From NCBI GenBank assembly GCA_010672785.1, contig JAAHFX010000002.1, forward strand, positions 870,411-934,410: a stretch of DNA of 64,000 nucleotides, in the 5' to 3' direction. Source of the stretch: Sphaerospermopsis sp. SIO1G1. GTDB lineage: Bacteria; Cyanobacteriota; Cyanobacteriia; Cyanobacteriales; Nostocaceae. The notes under the pieces are model-generated. The model searched no databases, was not told where the DNA came from, and saw only the letters and a program-made list of their open reading frames with translations. Positions 32,108 through 44,794 of this stretch are shown in pieces. Position 1 is the first letter of the stretch. The number at the start of each line of letters is the position of its first letter. The position numbers and the translations under genes are program-made.

Positions 32108-32584
32108 TTAACTAGCTAACAGGGTTTTTTCCAGTGCAGTCCAACGGAAATAGCGATCGCCACCCCGTTCAATCACAACTTTTACCCGTGGTTCTAACTG
32201 AGGCAAATTCACCAAATAGTCAACTTCCTGATTGGAAAGGATATGTCCTTCAATAATCCAAAGTAGTAAACCCTTAGACTTAGGTGGTAAATGTTCCAGA
32301 TGAGACTGAATTATGGGTGGTAGATAATAAACCTCACCTACCGCAGCACCACTACCAGTGCTTTTTTTACCCAGATGAGGAGGTCTCACACCATGAACCC
32401 CAGTTAAATAAGCTGCAACATCTCCTAGCCCCCTAGCAGTGATATGTAGGCTAGTATAACCCGCGGCTCTTAAACGACGGCGATAGCGACCTTCATAGCC
32501 GCCCTCCAGAGGAACGTATACCCCCAAAGAGCCAAACTTCTCCAAATCACGGATGAAACCGTTGCCAGTGGTAATTAGTGCCAT
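32108..32584 (-). CDS. ndhN: NAD(P)H-quinone oxidoreductase subunit N
   Basis: MALITTGNGFIRDLEKFGSLGVYVPLEGGYEGRYRRRLRAAGY...ARGLGDVAAYLTGVHGVRPPHLGKK. Confidence 0.95.
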   Translation of the reverse strand: MALITTGNGFIRDLEKFGSLGVYVPLEGGYEGRYRRRLRAAGYTSLHITARGLGDVAAYLTGVHGVRPPHLGKKSTGSGAAVGEVYYLPPIIQSHLEHLPPKSKGLLLWIIEGHILSNQEVDYLVNLPQLEPRVKVVIERGGDRYFRWTALEKTLLAS

Positions 32585-33401
32585 AGATTTTTATCTGAAT
32601 ATCCCACTTAGATACTTCTATTATTCACCCTTTGATGCTAGATTAAGATAGATTAAGTCACAGAATTTTAGTAAATCTTGAGTATCAACCTAATTCTGAG
32701 AGTCAACTACTCATGTAGTTAGTAATCTCTTCACGAAAAGATGCCCAATAAGATACTAGACAAAGAGCAATTTATAGTTTATATTGTTGGATTGTGACCA
32801 AAATAAAATAAAAAGCTATCTTAACCTGGCATTCTCAGTAAACATTTTTATCAAAAAGATGGTTGCAAAACTTCCAGATATGAATAACTCAGACTGGAAA
32901 TAAAGTATACAGAGACTGCTAAAATAAAGAAGTTTTCGGGTCAACAAAAGAAGCCAAAGGCTGTTATACCGCAGCCCGATTGCAGCTCTAGCCCAAATTC
33001 ACTCCCGCAGCCCCTAAAAAAAAGGTAAGCAAGACCTCAAACATCAAGTTTAAGGTAGACAGGTAAGTAGATTCTGAAGAGAAAGTTTCAGGAACTGGAT
33101 ACTGAATGATAATCATCGTTTAAGTCCAACTACAACCGGAGAGTGCCAGAGCAATTGCTTGGACGAAAGCATTGCTGCACAAAGCGCAAAGCAATAACGT
33201 CTTGCATTGATTACACAGTAATAACTTTTAATTACAAACTAAAAAATTACTGTTCTGGTGGCCAAGCGAGTGAAAAAAACGGATGGATTAAAAAATAGGG
33301 ACACCAACTATCTGTCAGGTTGTCAGAAACTTGTACTGTCTAGTTAAATTCCCAGTCATCCGATTCCAAGGTCAGCAAATATATAAGGAGAACCAGTAAC
33401 T

Positions 33402-34040
33402 GTGTCTGTAGGTATTCTCGGCACTAAGCTGGGCATGACTCAAGTTTTTACCGAAGAAGGTGTGGCAATCCCTGTCACCGTGGTAAAAGTCGGCCCATGC
33501 ACTGTCACACAAGTCAAAACAAGACAGACCGACGGTTACTCAGCCATCCAAGTTGGATATGGCGAGGTTAAACCAAAGGCATTAAACAAACCAAAAATGG
33601 GACATTTGGCCAAATCAAATGCTCCCGCATTGCGTCACTTAAAGGAATATCGTACCGATACAGCCGGTGACTATAACATAGGACAAGAGATCAAAGCAGA
33701 TATCTTCAGTGAAGGTCAAATTGTAGACGTAGCTGGTACAAGCATAGGTCGTGGCTTTGCTGGTAACCAAAAACGACATAACTTTGGTCGCGGACCAATG
33801 TCCCACGGTTCTAAAAACCACAGAGAACCAGGTTCTATCGGCGCAGGTACAACCCCTGGTCGTGTTTATCCTGGTAAAAGAATGGCTGGTAGACTAGGTG
33901 GTAGTAGCGTCACAATTCGTAAATTGACAGTAGTTAAAGTAGACGCAGAGCGTAACCTACTACTGATCAAGGGAGCTATTCCCGGAAAGCCAGGTGGTTT
34001 AGTCGACGTATCACCCACCAACAAAGTCGGTAATAAGTAA
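33402..34040 (+). CDS. rplC: 50S ribosomal protein L3 (GTG start)
   Basis: [15 protein letters not shown]...[38 protein letters not shown]. Confidence 0.99.
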   Translation: MSVGILGTKLGMTQVFTEEGVAIPVTVVKVGPCTVTQVKTRQTDGYSAIQVGYGEVKPKALNKPKMGHLAKSNAPALRHLKEYRTDTAGDYNIGQEIKADIFSEGQIVDVAGTSIGRGFAGNQKRHNFGRGPMSHGSKNHREPGSIGAGTTPGRVYPGKRMAGRLGGSSVTIRKLTVVKVDAERNLLLIKGAIPGKPGGLVDVSPTNKVGNK

Positions 34041-34100
34041 TTTTAGTTGTTTAGCCGTCAGCATCAACTGACCCCTGGCAACCGAAACAAGGAAGCAAAA

Positions 34101-34733
34101 ATGGTTGAGAGTGTAGTTAAAAACTGGCAAGGAGATCAAGTTGGTCAAACCAACTTTGACTTAAAAGTTGCCAAAGAAGAAACAGCAGCGCACATAGTAC
34201 ACCGCGCCCTAGTTCGGCAAATGACCAATTCTCGTCAAGGTACAGCCAGCACAAAAACCCGTTCAGAAGTACGGGGTGGTGGACGTAAACCGTGGAGACA
34301 AAAAGGCACAGGTCGCGCCCGTGCAGGTTCTATTCGTTCTCCATTGTGGCGTGGTGGTGGTGTCATCTTTGGACCCAAACCCAGAGAATTCAACATCAAA
34401 CTAAACCGTAAAGAAAGACGGTTAGCACTAAGGACAGCCTTTGTCAGCCGTGCTGAGGATTTAATTGTTGTAGAAGAATTTAGTAGTGAACTACAACGTC
34501 CCAAAACTAAAGAACTGGTAGCGGCCTTAGTCCGTTGGGGAGCAGCACCAGAGCAAAAAACCCTGTTAATTTTGTCAGAAATTGCAGAAAACGTGAACTT
34601 GTCAGCCCGCAACGTAGAAAATCTCAAACTCATTGCTGCTGATCAACTCAACGTATATGACATTCTGCACGCCGACAAAATAGTCGTCACACCAGCATCC
34701 TTAGAAAAGATTCAGGAGGTCTACAGTGCCTAA
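34101..34733 (+). CDS. rplD: 50S ribosomal protein L4 (start trimmed)
   Basis: [45 protein letters not shown]. Confidence 0.98.
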   Translation: MVESVVKNWQGDQVGQTNFDLKVAKEETAAHIVHRALVRQMTNSRQGTASTKTRSEVRGGGRKPWRQKGTGRARAGSIRSPLWRGGGVIFGPKPREFNIKLNRKERRLALRTAFVSRAEDLIVVEEFSSELQRPKTKELVAALVRWGAAPEQKTLLILSEIAENVNLSARNVENLKLIAADQLNVYDILHADKIVVTPASLEKIQEVYSA

Positions 34734-35040
34734 CTTTGACCCCCGTAACTTGGCAGACTTAGTGCGTCGCCCCATTTTGACAGAAAAGGCGACCATCATG
34801 ATGGAGCAAAACAAATACACCTTTGAAGTAACTCCTAAATCTACCAAGCCCCAAATCAGAGCCGCCGTTGAAGACTTATTCCAAGTTAAAGTCCTCAAAG
34901 TAAATACATCCTTGCTACCACGCAAAAAACGTCGTGTAGGTAAGTTTATTGGCTTCAAACCACAATATAAACGGGCTGTCGTCACCGTTGCGGAAGGGGA
35001 CGCAGAAAAAATCAGACAAGTTCTGTTCCCAGACGTTTAA
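34726..35040 (+). CDS. rplW: 50S ribosomal protein L23
   Basis: [44 protein letters not shown]; overlaps rplD by 8 nt. Confidence 0.98.
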   Translation: MPNFDPRNLADLVRRPILTEKATIMMEQNKYTFEVTPKSTKPQIRAAVEDLFQVKVLKVNTSLLPRKKRRVGKFIGFKPQYKRAVVTVAEGDAEKIRQVLFPDV

Positions 35041-35147
35041 AAATTGGGGAATGGCAAAGCAGGAATTAAACAAGACATTGGATTTATTTAGTTACCTGTT
35101 CACCAACCGCCAATTATCAATTATCAGTTAGCAAGACAAAATTACCT

Positions 35148-36011
35148 ATGGGTACTCGTTCTTATCGCCCTTATACCCCCAGCACTCGACAAGTCACCAT
35201 ATCTGACTTTGCGGAGATTACCAAATCTAAACCCGAAAAGTCACTGACCGAGTTCATACATCGAGCCAAAGGCCGAAATAATCAAGGGCGGATAACCAGC
35301 CGTCGTCGGGGAGGCGGACACAAAAAACTATACCGGATTATTGACTTTAAAAGAGATAAACGAGATATTCCGGCAACCGTTAAAGCAGTTGAATACGATC
35401 CCAACCGGAATGCGCGTATTGCCCTAGTTCAATATGAAGATGGGGAAAAGCGTTATATTTTACACCCTAATGGTTTAAAAGTTGGAACTACCATTATTGC
35501 CGGTGTAGATTCTCCTATAGAAGATGGTAATGCTTTACCTTTATATAGGATTCCTACAGGTACTAGCGTACACAACGTGGAAATGACACCAGGAAAAGGT
35601 GGACAAATAGTTCGCGCTGCTGGTGCAACAGCCCAAGTTATGGCGAAAGACGGTGATTACGTCACCCTAAAATTACCTTCTGGTGAATTCCGCATGATTC
35701 GTCGGGAATGTTACGCCACCATTGGTCAAGTAGGCAACACAGAAGCAAGAAACCTCAGTGCAGGTAAAGCTGGGCGTAACCGTTGGAAAGGTCGCCGCCC
35801 CAAAGTTAGGGGTAGTGTTATGAACCCGGTAGACCACCCACATGGTGGTGGTGAAGGTAGAGCGCCCATTGGTAGATCAGGGCCTGTGACACCTTGGGGT
35901 AAACCAGCTTTAGGTGCTAAAACCCGGAAACGGAAGAAAGCTAGCAGCAAATTTATTGTTCGTCGCCGTCGTAAATCCTCTAAACGGGGTCGTGGCGGTC
36001 GTCAGTCCTAG
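35148..36011 (+). CDS. rplB: 50S ribosomal protein L2
   Basis: [28 protein letters not shown]...[22 protein letters not shown]. Confidence 0.99.
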   Translation: MGTRSYRPYTPSTRQVTISDFAEITKSKPEKSLTEFIHRAKGRNNQGRITSRRRGGGHKKLYRIIDFKRDKRDIPATVKAVEYDPNRNARIALVQYEDGEKRYILHPNGLKVGTTIIAGVDSPIEDGNALPLYRIPTGTSVHNVEMTPGKGGQIVRAAGATAQVMAKDGDYVTLKLPSGEFRMIRRECYATIGQVGNTEARNLSAGKAGRNRWKGRRPKVRGSVMNPVDHPHGGGEGRAPIGRSGPVTPWGKPALGAKTRKRKKASSKFIVRRRRKSSKRGRGGRQS

Positions 36012-36097
36012 AATACTAGAACTTAAATTTTGGATTTTTAGATTATTCCATACATCCCAAAATCCAAAATTCCTTATCCAAAATCAAACATTGAACT

Positions 36098-36376
36098 ATG
36101 GGTCGTTCTTTAAAAAAAGGTCCTTTTGTCGCTGACCACTTACTCAGCAAAATTGAAAAGCTCAACGCTAACAATGACAAGCAAGTAATCAAAACTTGGT
36201 CAAGAGCTTCCACAATCATACCCATCATGGTGGGTCACACTATTGCAGTTCACAATGGGAAACAACACGTTCCTGTATTTGTAAACGAACAAATGGTGGG
36301 ACATAAACTAGGTGAATTTGCCCCTACCCGTCCCTATAGAGGACATGGTCGGAGTGACAAAAAATCAGGGAGATAG
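36098..36376 (+). CDS. rpsS: 30S ribosomal protein S19
   Basis: [23 protein letters not shown]...[27 protein letters not shown]. Confidence 0.99.
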   Translation: MGRSLKKGPFVADHLLSKIEKLNANNDKQVIKTWSRASTIIPIMVGHTIAVHNGKQHVPVFVNEQMVGHKLGEFAPTRPYRGHGRSDKKSGR

Positions 36377-36442
36377 TCATTAGTCATTAGTCATTAGTCC
36401 AGAAGTAAAGACTAGTGACCAATGACCAAAATGGAGAAAATT

Positions 36443-36796
36443 ATGGCAACTGATACAACAGAAGTTAAAGCGATCGCTCGTTATATCCGCGTATCTCCCT
36501 ACAAAGTACGACGTGTACTTGACCAAATTCGGGGACGTTCTTACAGAGAAGCACTCATAATATTGGAATTCATGCCTTATCGTGCTTGTGAACCAGTATT
36601 AAAAGTATTAAGAAGTGCAGCCGCTAACGCAGAGCATAACGCTGGCTTAGAACGGGCAGATTTAGTCATCACTCAAGCCTACGCTGACCAAGGTCCAGTT
36701 CTAAAAAGGTTTCAACCCAGAGCGCAGGGTCGGGCTTACCAAATTCGCAAGCCAACGTGTCATATTACAGTAGCAGTCGGTGCTGCTGCACAATAA
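36443..36796 (+). CDS. rplV: 50S ribosomal protein L22 (start trimmed)
   Basis: [34 protein letters not shown]...[20 protein letters not shown]. Confidence 0.98.
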   Translation: MATDTTEVKAIARYIRVSPYKVRRVLDQIRGRSYREALIILEFMPYRACEPVLKVLRSAAANAEHNAGLERADLVITQAYADQGPVLKRFQPRAQGRAYQIRKPTCHITVAVGAAAQ

Positions 36797-36843
36797 AAAA
36801 CAGACATAACTGCGTACAGTAAGAAATTTTAGAGGAAGCATTT

Positions 36844-37599
36844 GTGGGACAAAAAATTCATCCAGTCGGATTTCGTCTGGGAATTACAAAAGAACATCAA
36901 TCCCGTTGGTTTGCAGTTCCTGACCGTTATCCAGAACTATTACAGGAAGACTATAAACTCCGTCAGTACATAGACCAAAAACTGGGTAAAAAAGCTCAAA
37001 ACAATGCAGGTATTTCTGAAGTTAGAATTGAGCGCAAAGCAGATCAAATTGATCTAGAGGTCAGAACAGCAAGACCTGGTGTAGTAGTAGGTCGTGGTGG
37101 ACAAGGTATTGAAGCATTGCGGACGGGACTGCAAGAACTGTTAGGAAGCAACCGTCAAATTCGTATCAACGTAGTTGAAGTACAACGAGTTGATGCTGAT
37201 GCTTACTTGATTGGTGAGTATATTGCACAACAGTTAGAACGCCGTGTTTCCTTCCGCCGTGTAGTGCGTCAAGCTATTCAACGCGCTCAAAGAGCAGGAG
37301 TACAAGGAATTAAAGTTCAAGTTAGTGGTCGCCTGAACGGAGCAGAAATTGCACGAACAGAGTGGACAAGGGAAGGTAGAGTTCCCCTACATACCTTACG
37401 AGCTAACATTGACTACGCTTACTGCACCGCTCAAACAATTTACGGAATCTTAGGAATCAAAGTTTGGGTATTTACAGGAGAAATTATTCCTGGTCAAGAG
37501 GAAGCTCCAGCCCAGCCTGCTAATAGAGAGCGAGAGCCACGTCGTCGTCAACAACAACGCCGTCGTCAGCAATTTGAAGACCGTTCCAATGAAACGTAA
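36844..37599 (+). CDS. rpsC: 30S ribosomal protein S3 (GTG start)
   Basis: [24 protein letters not shown]...[23 protein letters not shown]. Confidence 0.99.
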   Translation: MGQKIHPVGFRLGITKEHQSRWFAVPDRYPELLQEDYKLRQYIDQKLGKKAQNNAGISEVRIERKADQIDLEVRTARPGVVVGRGGQGIEALRTGLQELLGSNRQIRINVVEVQRVDADAYLIGEYIAQQLERRVSFRRVVRQAIQRAQRAGVQGIKVQVSGRLNGAEIARTEWTREGRVPLHTLRANIDYAYCTAQTIYGILGIKVWVFTGEIIPGQEEAPAQPANREREPRRRQQQRRRQQFEDRSNET

Positions 37600-37678
37600 T
37601 AGGTAATAGGTGACAGGTGACAAAAAAGCCCAGTACCGAATTATCCATTACCAATTACCAATTACCAGTTAGCAAATC

Positions 37679-38104
37679 ATGTTAAGTCCTAAAAGAACTA
37701 AATTCCGCAAACAGCAACGCGGACGGATGGAGGGTTTAGCACACCGTGGTAGTTCTATCAACTTCGGAGACTTTGCACTCCAGGCACAAGAACCATCCTG
37801 GATTACCTCTCGACAAATAGAAGCGGCTCGTCGAGCTATGACCCGTTACATTCGTCGGGGTGGTAAAATTTGGATTCGGATTTTTCCTGACAAGCCTATT
37901 ACCATGCGTCCTGCAGAAACCCGGATGGGTTCTGGTAAAGGTAATCCGGAATTTTGGGTAGCTGTGGTGAAACCAGGAAGAATCTTATTTGAGATTTCTG
38001 GGGTTTCTGAAGAAGTAGCTCGTGAAGCGATGCGTTTAGCTTCTCACAAACTACCCATCAAAACTAAGTTTATCGTCAGACCCAAAGTACAGGAGCAGGA
38101 TTAG
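37679..38104 (+). CDS. rplP: 50S ribosomal protein L16
   Basis: [57 protein letters not shown]. Confidence 0.99.
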   Translation: MLSPKRTKFRKQQRGRMEGLAHRGSSINFGDFALQAQEPSWITSRQIEAARRAMTRYIRRGGKIWIRIFPDKPITMRPAETRMGSGKGNPEFWVAVVKPGRILFEISGVSEEVAREAMRLASHKLPIKTKFIVRPKVQEQD

Positions 38105-38107
38105 GTC

Positions 38108-38329
38108 ATGCCTCTTCCCAAGATTTCAGAAGCCAGAGAACTAACGGATGAAAAACTGTCCGCAGAAATAGTCGCTGTGAAAAAAGAACTATTTCAACTG
38201 CGCTTGCAAAAAGCCACCAGACAGTTAGAAAAACCCCACCAGTTCCGACACGCCCGTCATCGTTTAGCCCAACTACTCACAGTAGAGGGAGAACGGAAAA
38301 GAGCAGCAAGTCAAACGACTCAAGAATAA
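38108..38329 (+). CDS. rpmC: 50S ribosomal protein L29
   Basis: ISEARELTDEKLSAEIVAVKKELFQLRLQKATRQLEKPHQFRHARHRLAQLLT. Confidence 0.97.
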   Translation: MPLPKISEARELTDEKLSAEIVAVKKELFQLRLQKATRQLEKPHQFRHARHRLAQLLTVEGERKRAASQTTQE

Positions 38330-38341
38330 AAGTAGGAAACT

Positions 38342-38593
38342 ATGGCAGTCAAAGAAAGAGTTGGCTTAGTAGTGAGCGATAAAATGCAAAAAACAGTGGT
38401 AGTCGCTGTAGAAAACCGCTCTCCTCACCCTAAATACGGCAAAATTGTCGTCAAAACTAGGCGCTATAAAGCTCATGATGAAGAAAACACCTGTAAAATC
38501 GGCGATCGCGTCCGTATTCAGGAAACCAGACCCTTGAGTAAAACCAAGCGCTGGCAAATCACAGAAATTCTCAGCAACAAACCTACAACATAA
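38342..38593 (+). CDS. rpsQ: 30S ribosomal protein S17
   Basis: [47 protein letters not shown]. Confidence 0.98.
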   Translation: MAVKERVGLVVSDKMQKTVVVAVENRSPHPKYGKIVVKTRRYKAHDEENTCKIGDRVRIQETRPLSKTKRWQITEILSNKPTT

Positions 38594-38635
38594 ATAGTTG
38601 TTATCCACTTAACAACTCTCATCGGGAGACTAATT

Positions 38636-39004
38636 GTGATTCAACCCCAAACTTATCTGAACGTCGCAGATAATAGCGGTGCCAAAAAATTGATGTGTAT
38701 CCGCGTATTAGGTGCAGGTAATCGCCGCTACGGTGGTGTAGGTGATAGAATTATCGCCGTTGTCAAAGAGTCTTCACCAAATATGGCCGTAAAAAAGTCT
38801 GATGTGGTAGAAGCAGTAATTGTCCGCACTAAAAAGAACATAAACCGTGATAGTGGGATGAGTATCCGCTTTGATGATAACGCCGCAGTTATCATCAACA
38901 AAGAAGGTAATCCCAGAGGTACAAGGGTATTTGGACCTGTAGCACGGGAATTGCGTGATAAAAACTTCACGAAAATAGTTTCTCTTGCGCCGGAGGTGCT
39001 GTAA
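38636..39004 (+). CDS. rplN: 50S ribosomal protein L14 (GTG start)
   Basis: [37 protein letters not shown]. Confidence 0.99.
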   Translation: MIQPQTYLNVADNSGAKKLMCIRVLGAGNRRYGGVGDRIIAVVKESSPNMAVKKSDVVEAVIVRTKKNINRDSGMSIRFDDNAAVIINKEGNPRGTRVFGPVARELRDKNFTKIVSLAPEVL

Positions 39005-39351
39005 TGGCAAAGCCAAAACCCAAAGTATTTCATAAAATGCACGTCAAAACTGGCGACACTGTACAAGTAATTGCTGGTAAAGATAAAGGTAAAGTTGGTG
39101 AAGTAATCCGGGCCTTACCTCAAATCAATAAAGTGCTAGTTAAAGGTGTCAATATCAAAACTAAGCACGTTAAACCTCAGCAAGAAGGTGAATCTGGGCA
39201 GATCGTTACCCAAGAGTATCCTATCCATAGCTCCAACGTCATGCTCTATTCCAACAAGCAAAACGTTGCTAGTCGAGTCTGCTATACCTTCACTGAACAA
39301 GGTAAAAAAGTGCGGATGTTAAAGAAAACAGGCGAGATTTTAGATAAATAA
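39004..39351 (+). CDS. rplX: 50S ribosomal protein L24
   Basis: [52 protein letters not shown] overlap with rplN. Confidence 0.98.
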   Translation: MAKPKPKVFHKMHVKTGDTVQVIAGKDKGKVGEVIRALPQINKVLVKGVNIKTKHVKPQQEGESGQIVTQEYPIHSSNVMLYSNKQNVASRVCYTFTEQGKKVRMLKKTGEILDK

Positions 39352-39471
39352 CCCTGTGAGGAAAACAATATTTTTAGATGTTCGTCGGTTGAATAGATTT
39401 ATTCCCAGCCAAAATCTAAAATCAAAAATCTAAAATTCCCTGACCAAGACCAGGGATAATCAGGAAAAACT

Positions 39472-40017
39472 ATGGCGACAACTAGACTCAAAACTTTATA
39501 CCAAGAAACAATTGTCCCTAAGCTAACTCAGCAGTTCCAGTACACTAACATTCATCAAGTTCCAAAGTTAGTCAAAATAACTGTCAATAGAGGTTTGGGG
39601 GAAGCAGCACAAAATGCTAAAGCATTAGAAGCTTCTTTAAGTGAAATTGCTTTAATTACAGGTCAAAAACCAGTAGTAACAAGAGCAAAAAAGGCGATTG
39701 CTGGCTTTAAGATCCGCCAAGGTATGCCCGTAGGCATCATGGTGACTCTCAGAAGCGAACGTATGTATGCCTTTCTCGACAGATTGATTAGTTTAGCACT
39801 ACCCAGAATCCGTGACTTTCGTGGTATCAGCCCCAAAAGCTTTGATGGTCGTGGTAACTACACTCTGGGTGTAAGAGAACAGCTAATTTTTCCAGAAGTC
39901 GAGTATGACAGCATTGATCAAATCCGTGGTTTAGATATTTCAATTATCACCACAGCCAAAAACGACGAAGAAGGTCGTGCTTTACTCAAGGAAATGGGAA
40001 TGCCCTTTCGCGATTAA
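39472..40017 (+). CDS. rplE: 50S ribosomal protein L5
   Basis: [42 protein letters not shown]. Confidence 0.98.
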   Translation: MATTRLKTLYQETIVPKLTQQFQYTNIHQVPKLVKITVNRGLGEAAQNAKALEASLSEIALITGQKPVVTRAKKAIAGFKIRQGMPVGIMVTLRSERMYAFLDRLISLALPRIRDFRGISPKSFDGRGNYTLGVREQLIFPEVEYDSIDQIRGLDISIITTAKNDEEGRALLKEMGMPFRD

Positions 40018-40040
40018 CAAGTTCATCTAAAGAGGGAACG

Positions 40041-40442
40041 ATGGCGGCTAACGACACAATTGCAGATATGCTAACGCGCATCCGCAATGCTAATATGGCA
40101 AGGCATCAAACAACACAAGTGCCAGCAACAAAAATGACTCGTAGTATAGCTAAGGTACTACAGCAAGAAGGCTTTATTACTGAGTTTTCGGAATCTGGTG
40201 AAGGGATCAAAACTAACCTAGTTATTTCTCTAAAATACAAAGGTAAGAATCGTCAACCCCTCATCACAGCCTTAAAACGTATCAGTAAACCTGGATTACG
40301 TGTTTACTCTACCAGGAAAGAACTACCCAAAGTGCTAGGTGGTATAGGTATTGCCATCATTTCTACATCCAGTGGAATTATGACTGACCGGGAAGCGCGT
40401 CGTCAGAACGTGGGTGGAGAGGTACTTTGCTACATTTGGTAG
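40041..40442 (+). CDS. rpsH: 30S ribosomal protein S8
   Basis: [46 protein letters not shown]. Confidence 0.98.
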   Translation: MAANDTIADMLTRIRNANMARHQTTQVPATKMTRSIAKVLQQEGFITEFSESGEGIKTNLVISLKYKGKNRQPLITALKRISKPGLRVYSTRKELPKVLGGIGIAIISTSSGIMTDREARRQNVGGEVLCYIW

Positions 40443-40542
40443 TCTTCAAATGCTCCCAGTCAGCATTTGTAAAAGTCAACAGTTAGTTATCAGCAAAACT
40501 GACGCAGGGCAACTGTCAACTGACAAAGGACAAAATTAAGTC

Positions 40543-41091
40543 ATGTCTCGTATTGGTAAACGTCCAATTACTATTCCCGCCAAAGTACAAGTAACAATTA
40601 ATGGTACTCAGGTAGCCGTGAAAGGCCCAAAAGGTGAACTATCACGTGAAATCTCAAATACCATTGCTATTTCCCAAGAAGGTGAAACATTACGCGTAAC
40701 TCGTCGTGATGAAACTCGTGTAGCTAGACAAATGCACGGTTTAAGCCGGACATTAATTGCGAACATGGTTGAAGGCGTTTCAAATGGATTTGAACGTCGC
40801 CTAGAAATGCAAGGCGTAGGTTATCGCGCCCAAATGCAGGGAACTAAACTTGTACTCAACATAGGCTACAGCCACCAAATTCAAGTAGAACCACCAGCAG
40901 GTGTAAATTTCAAAGTAGAAAATAACACTAACATTATTGTCAGTGGTTATGACAAAGAAGTTGTAGGTAACACAGCAGCGAAAATCCGTGATTACCGTCC
41001 ACCTGAACCATACAAAGGTAAAGGTATTCGCTATGTAGGCGAAGTAGTCAGAAGAAAAGCTGGTAAGACTGGTGGTAAAGGTAAGAAGTAA
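40543..41091 (+). CDS. rplF: 50S ribosomal protein L6
   Basis: [37 protein letters not shown]...[22 protein letters not shown]. Confidence 0.99.
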   Translation: MSRIGKRPITIPAKVQVTINGTQVAVKGPKGELSREISNTIAISQEGETLRVTRRDETRVARQMHGLSRTLIANMVEGVSNGFERRLEMQGVGYRAQMQGTKLVLNIGYSHQIQVEPPAGVNFKVENNTNIIVSGYDKEVVGNTAAKIRDYRPPEPYKGKGIRYVGEVVRRKAGKTGGKGKK

Positions 41092-41093
41092 AT

Positions 41094-41456
41094 ATGAAAC
41101 TTACTCGCAGAGAATCGAAGCAACGCCGCCATCGCCGCGTGCGTGGCAAAATCAGTGGTTCACAAGAGAGACCACGCCTATCTGTATTCAGATCCAATGA
41201 GCATATCTATGCTCAAGTCATAGATGATACCCAACATCAAACTCTTGTATCAGCCTCGACTGTCGAACCAGATTTGAAAGCAAGCTTATCTTCCTGTGCT
41301 AACTGTGAAGCTTCAGCCCAGGTTGGGAAATTGGTAGCAACACGTCTGTTAGAAAAAGGTATCAGCAAAGTAGTTTTTGATCGTGGTGGTAATCTATATC
41401 ATGGTCGCATTAAAGCACTAGCTGAAGCTGCACGTGAAGCAGGCTTAGACTTCTAA
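41094..41456 (+). CDS. rplR: 50S ribosomal protein L18
   Basis: [35 protein letters not shown]...[28 protein letters not shown]. Confidence 0.98.
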   Translation: MKLTRRESKQRRHRRVRGKISGSQERPRLSVFRSNEHIYAQVIDDTQHQTLVSASTVEPDLKASLSSCANCEASAQVGKLVATRLLEKGISKVVFDRGGNLYHGRIKALAEAAREAGLDF

Positions 41457-41594
41457 GATCATCTGTCAGCAAACAGTAATTATTGAGAACTGACAACTGA
41501 ACTCTTAGAGTTGATACGTCAGTCACTGATCAAGGGCAAAACCCAAGACCAGACTGACCCACAACTGACAACTAACGTTGAGAGAGCATGAATT

Positions 41595-42119
41595 ATGGCA
41601 ACGGGTCGTCGTAAAGCAAACCGAGCAAAAAAAGAAGAAACCAACTGGCAAGAGCGAGTCATTCAAATCCGTCGTGTGAGTAAAGTAGTCAAAGGCGGTA
41701 AAAAGCTCAGTTTCCGTGCCATCGTTGTGATTGGCAACGAACGTGGCCAGGTTGGAGTGGGAGTAGGTAAAGCTTCCGATGTAATTGGTGCAGTGAAAAA
41801 AGGAGTTGCAGATGGCAAAAAGCATCTGATTGATATTCCTATCACCAAATCTAATTCCATTCCCCATCCCATTGATGGCATTGGTGGAGGTGCAAAAGTA
41901 ATTATGCGCCCAGCCTCTCCGGGTACAGGGGTAATTGCTGGTGGTGCAGTGCGGACTGTACTAGAACTAGCCGGAGTACGCAACGTTTTAGCTAAACAAC
42001 TAGGCTCTAACAATCCTCTTAATAATGCCAGAGCGGCTGTTAATGCTCTATCTACATTGCGAACACTATCTGAAGTCGCTGAAGACCGGGGCATTGCTTT
42101 AGAAAATCTCTACTTTTAG
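41595..42119 (+). CDS. rpsE: 30S ribosomal protein S5
   Basis: [46 protein letters not shown]. Confidence 0.99.
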   Translation: MATGRRKANRAKKEETNWQERVIQIRRVSKVVKGGKKLSFRAIVVIGNERGQVGVGVGKASDVIGAVKKGVADGKKHLIDIPITKSNSIPHPIDGIGGGAKVIMRPASPGTGVIAGGAVRTVLELAGVRNVLAKQLGSNNPLNNARAAVNALSTLRTLSEVAEDRGIALENLYF

Positions 42120-42201
42120 TCATGATTGAACCTTGGATATCTCCTTGATCAATAAATATGACTTAATTATTTAGTACCCACATCTAAAATCCCGAAGCAA
42201 A

Positions 42202-42648
42202 ATGAGACTCAATGATGTTAAGCCTCAAAAAGGCTCTAAAAAACGCCGTCGCCGTGTAGGTAGAGGTATTTCAGCAGGTCAAGGTGCTAGTGCGGGTCTA
42301 GGTATGCGAGGTCAAAAATCTCGTTCCGGTAGCAGTACCAGACCTGGTTTTGAAGGTGGTCAGCAACCCTTGTATCGTCGTATTCCCAAACTCAAAGGTT
42401 TCCCTGTCGTTAATCGTAAAGTTTACACTACGATAAATGTAGAGAAACTGGCATCTCTTACTCCTAACTCAGAAGTAACCTTGGCTTCCTTAAGAGCGGC
42501 TGGAATACTCACAGCTGTTAAAGGACCTTTGAAGATTTTGGGTAATGGAGAATTAAGTATTGCACTTAATGTGAAAGCTGCTGCTTTTACAGGTCAAGCT
42601 CGTAGCAAAATCGAGGCAGCTGGTGGGAGTTGTGAAGTTTTAGACTGA
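42202..42648 (+). CDS. rplO: 50S ribosomal protein L15
   Basis: [63 protein letters not shown]. Confidence 0.98.
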   Translation: MRLNDVKPQKGSKKRRRRVGRGISAGQGASAGLGMRGQKSRSGSSTRPGFEGGQQPLYRRIPKLKGFPVVNRKVYTTINVEKLASLTPNSEVTLASLRAAGILTAVKGPLKILGNGELSIALNVKAAAFTGQARSKIEAAGGSCEVLD

Positions 42649-42717
42649 GCCAGAAAGTAGCACTCTGAGCTAATCAACTCGCTTCCAGCTCCTGGTTCAC
42701 TTTGAAGGTAGCACTCT

Positions 42718-44031
42718 ATGATCAGTCGAGACAAAGCCCCAACGGCTCAAGAAACTGTTATGCAAATGGCGCAAGCAGCCGGACTTAGAGGTAGGCTGCT
42801 TGTTACAGTAGGTATTTTAATTTTGGTTCGCCTGGGTATATTTTTACCAGTACCAGGCATTGACAGAGTCAGGTTTGCCGAAGCCATATCCAGTAACAAC
42901 TCTATTTTTGGTTTATTGGATATATTCTCAGGGCGTGGTCTTTCAACCCTAGGCGTATTCGCTTTAGGGATTCTGCCTTTTATCAATGCGTCCATTATCA
43001 TCCAATTGTTAACGGCTGCCATCCCATCTTTAGAAAACTTACAAAAAAATGAAGGTGAAGCAGGCCGTCGTAAAATATCCCAAATTACCCGTTATGTGTC
43101 CTTAGGATGGGCAATTGCTCAAAGCGTAGCTTTCTCTGCCTTGTTTCTACAACAGTTTGCCTTAAATCCAGGGCCTTTATTTGTAGCCGAAACAGCAATT
43201 GCTTTGACAGCTGGTTCAATGTTCGTAATGTGGGCATCAGAACTAATTACAGAACGAGGTATTGGTAATGGTGCATCTTTATTGATTTTTCTGAATATTG
43301 TTGCTTCTTTACCTAAATCTTTAGGGGATACTATTGACCTGGTACAAGTTGGAGGACGGGAAATAGTAGGCCGGGTTATTGTCCTGGTTTTAGTTTTCCT
43401 AGTTACCATTATCGGTATTGTGTTTGTACAAGAAGGAATGCGACGCATTCCCATTATTTCTGCTCGTCGTCAAGTAGGTCGTCGAGTGCTGGCTGAACAG
43501 CGTAGTTTTTTACCTCTACGTCTCAACCAAGGTGGAGTAATGCCGATTATTTTTGCTGCGGCTATGCTCAGTTTGCCACTAGCCATTGCTAACTTTACTA
43601 AAAATCCTGGTTTAGCAAACATAGTTAACACTTATCTTAGCCCCAGTGGTTCAGCCGCTTGGGTGTATGCTTTGGTGTACATGGTTTCCATTATTTTCTT
43701 CAGTTATTTCTACTCATCCTTGATTCTGAATCCAGTGGATGTGTCGCAAAATTTGAAGAAAATGGGTTCTAGTATTCCGGGTATTCGTCCTGGAAGAGCT
43801 ACTAGTGAGTACATAGAACGTGTCAGCAACCGACTCACTTTTTTAGGTGCGCTGTTTCTTGGTTTAGTAGCAATTATTCCTACTGCCGTAGAAAGCACTT
43901 TGAATGTACCAACTTTTAGAGGACTGGGTGCTACCTCTTTATTAATTTTAGTTGGTGTAGCAATTGATACTGCCAAACAGATACAAACCTACGTTATTTC
44001 TCAACGCTATGAAGGAATGGTGAAACAATAG
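42718..44031 (+). CDS. secY: Preprotein translocase subunit SecY
   Basis: LVRLGIFLPVPGID...FALGILPFINASIIIQLL...GNGASLLIFLNIVA...IPGIRPGRATSEYIERVSNRLTFLGALFLG. Confidence 0.98.
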   Translation: MISRDKAPTAQETVMQMAQAAGLRGRLLVTVGILILVRLGIFLPVPGIDRVRFAEAISSNNSIFGLLDIFSGRGLSTLGVFALGILPFINASIIIQLLTAAIPSLENLQKNEGEAGRRKISQITRYVSLGWAIAQSVAFSALFLQQFALNPGPLFVAETAIALTAGSMFVMWASELITERGIGNGASLLIFLNIVASLPKSLGDTIDLVQVGGREIVGRVIVLVLVFLVTIIGIVFVQEGMRRIPIISARRQVGRRVLAEQRSFLPLRLNQGGVMPIIFAAAMLSLPLAIANFTKNPGLANIVNTYLSPSGSAAWVYALVYMVSIIFFSYFYSSLILNPVDVSQNLKKMGSSIPGIRPGRATSEYIERVSNRLTFLGALFLGLVAIIPTAVESTLNVPTFRGLGATSLLILVGVAIDTAKQIQTYVISQRYEGMVKQ

Positions 44032-44585
44032 TGACGCGATTAATCTTCTTGGGACCTCCGGGTGCAGGTAAAGGAACTCAGTCTAAGATTTTGGCTGATT
44101 TTTTGAATATTCCCCATATTTCTACTGGTGATATATTACGGCAAGCCATAACTGACCAAACTCCTTTGGGAGTAAAGGCACAAGGTTATATGGATCAGGG
44201 AGAGTTAGTTCCTGATCAACTAGTAGAGGATTTAGTTAAGGAGCGTTTAGATAAGTCCGATGCTCAAAATGGCTGGATTCTGGATGGATTTCCTCGTAAA
44301 GTCACCCAGGCTACCTTCTTAGAGGAATTACTAGCCAAATTAGGTCAAGGTGAGGCAACAGCCGTAAATCTAGATGCTGAAGATGATGTTGTCATCACTC
44401 GTTTATTAGGACGAGGACGTAAAGATGATAGCGAAGAGGTAATTCGTCGTCGTTTAGAAGTATATCGTGATGAAACTGCACCTCTGATTAATTACTATGG
44501 CGATCGCGAAAAGCTCGTAACTGTAAATGGTAATCAGTCCCCAGAAGAAGTCACTACTGAATTAAAAAACATCATAGCTGCATAG
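44031..44585 (+). CDS. adk: Adenylate kinase (GTG start, 1-nt overlap with secY)
   Basis: LIFLGPPGAGKGTQSKILADFLNIPHISTGDILRQAI...GWILDGFPRKVTQATFLEELL. Confidence 0.97.
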   Translation: MTRLIFLGPPGAGKGTQSKILADFLNIPHISTGDILRQAITDQTPLGVKAQGYMDQGELVPDQLVEDLVKERLDKSDAQNGWILDGFPRKVTQATFLEELLAKLGQGEATAVNLDAEDDVVITRLLGRGRKDDSEEVIRRRLEVYRDETAPLINYYGDREKLVTVNGNQSPEEVTTELKNIIAA

Positions 44586-44794
44586 GGGGATAGTTTGGGA
44601 GCAGTAAAGGATAGTCAGTTAGCTAAAAAATTCAGTCTACTGGAACGCCTTTTGCCTATCCCCAGTCCCCAGCACCCTTTCTCTTTTAGCTAAGATATAT
44701 TAATAAACTGTTGAAATTTTTCTCAAACTGTGTTTTCGTGCAGATGAAAATTCTGCTAACCAGAAAGAGATTGTTGAATTGAGGAAACAACAAA

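Noticed and set aside
41663-42094. 143-aa minus ORF inside rpsE (similarly 34235-34633 in rplD, 43119-43454 in secY)
   Set aside because: Antisense ORFs within highly conserved genes
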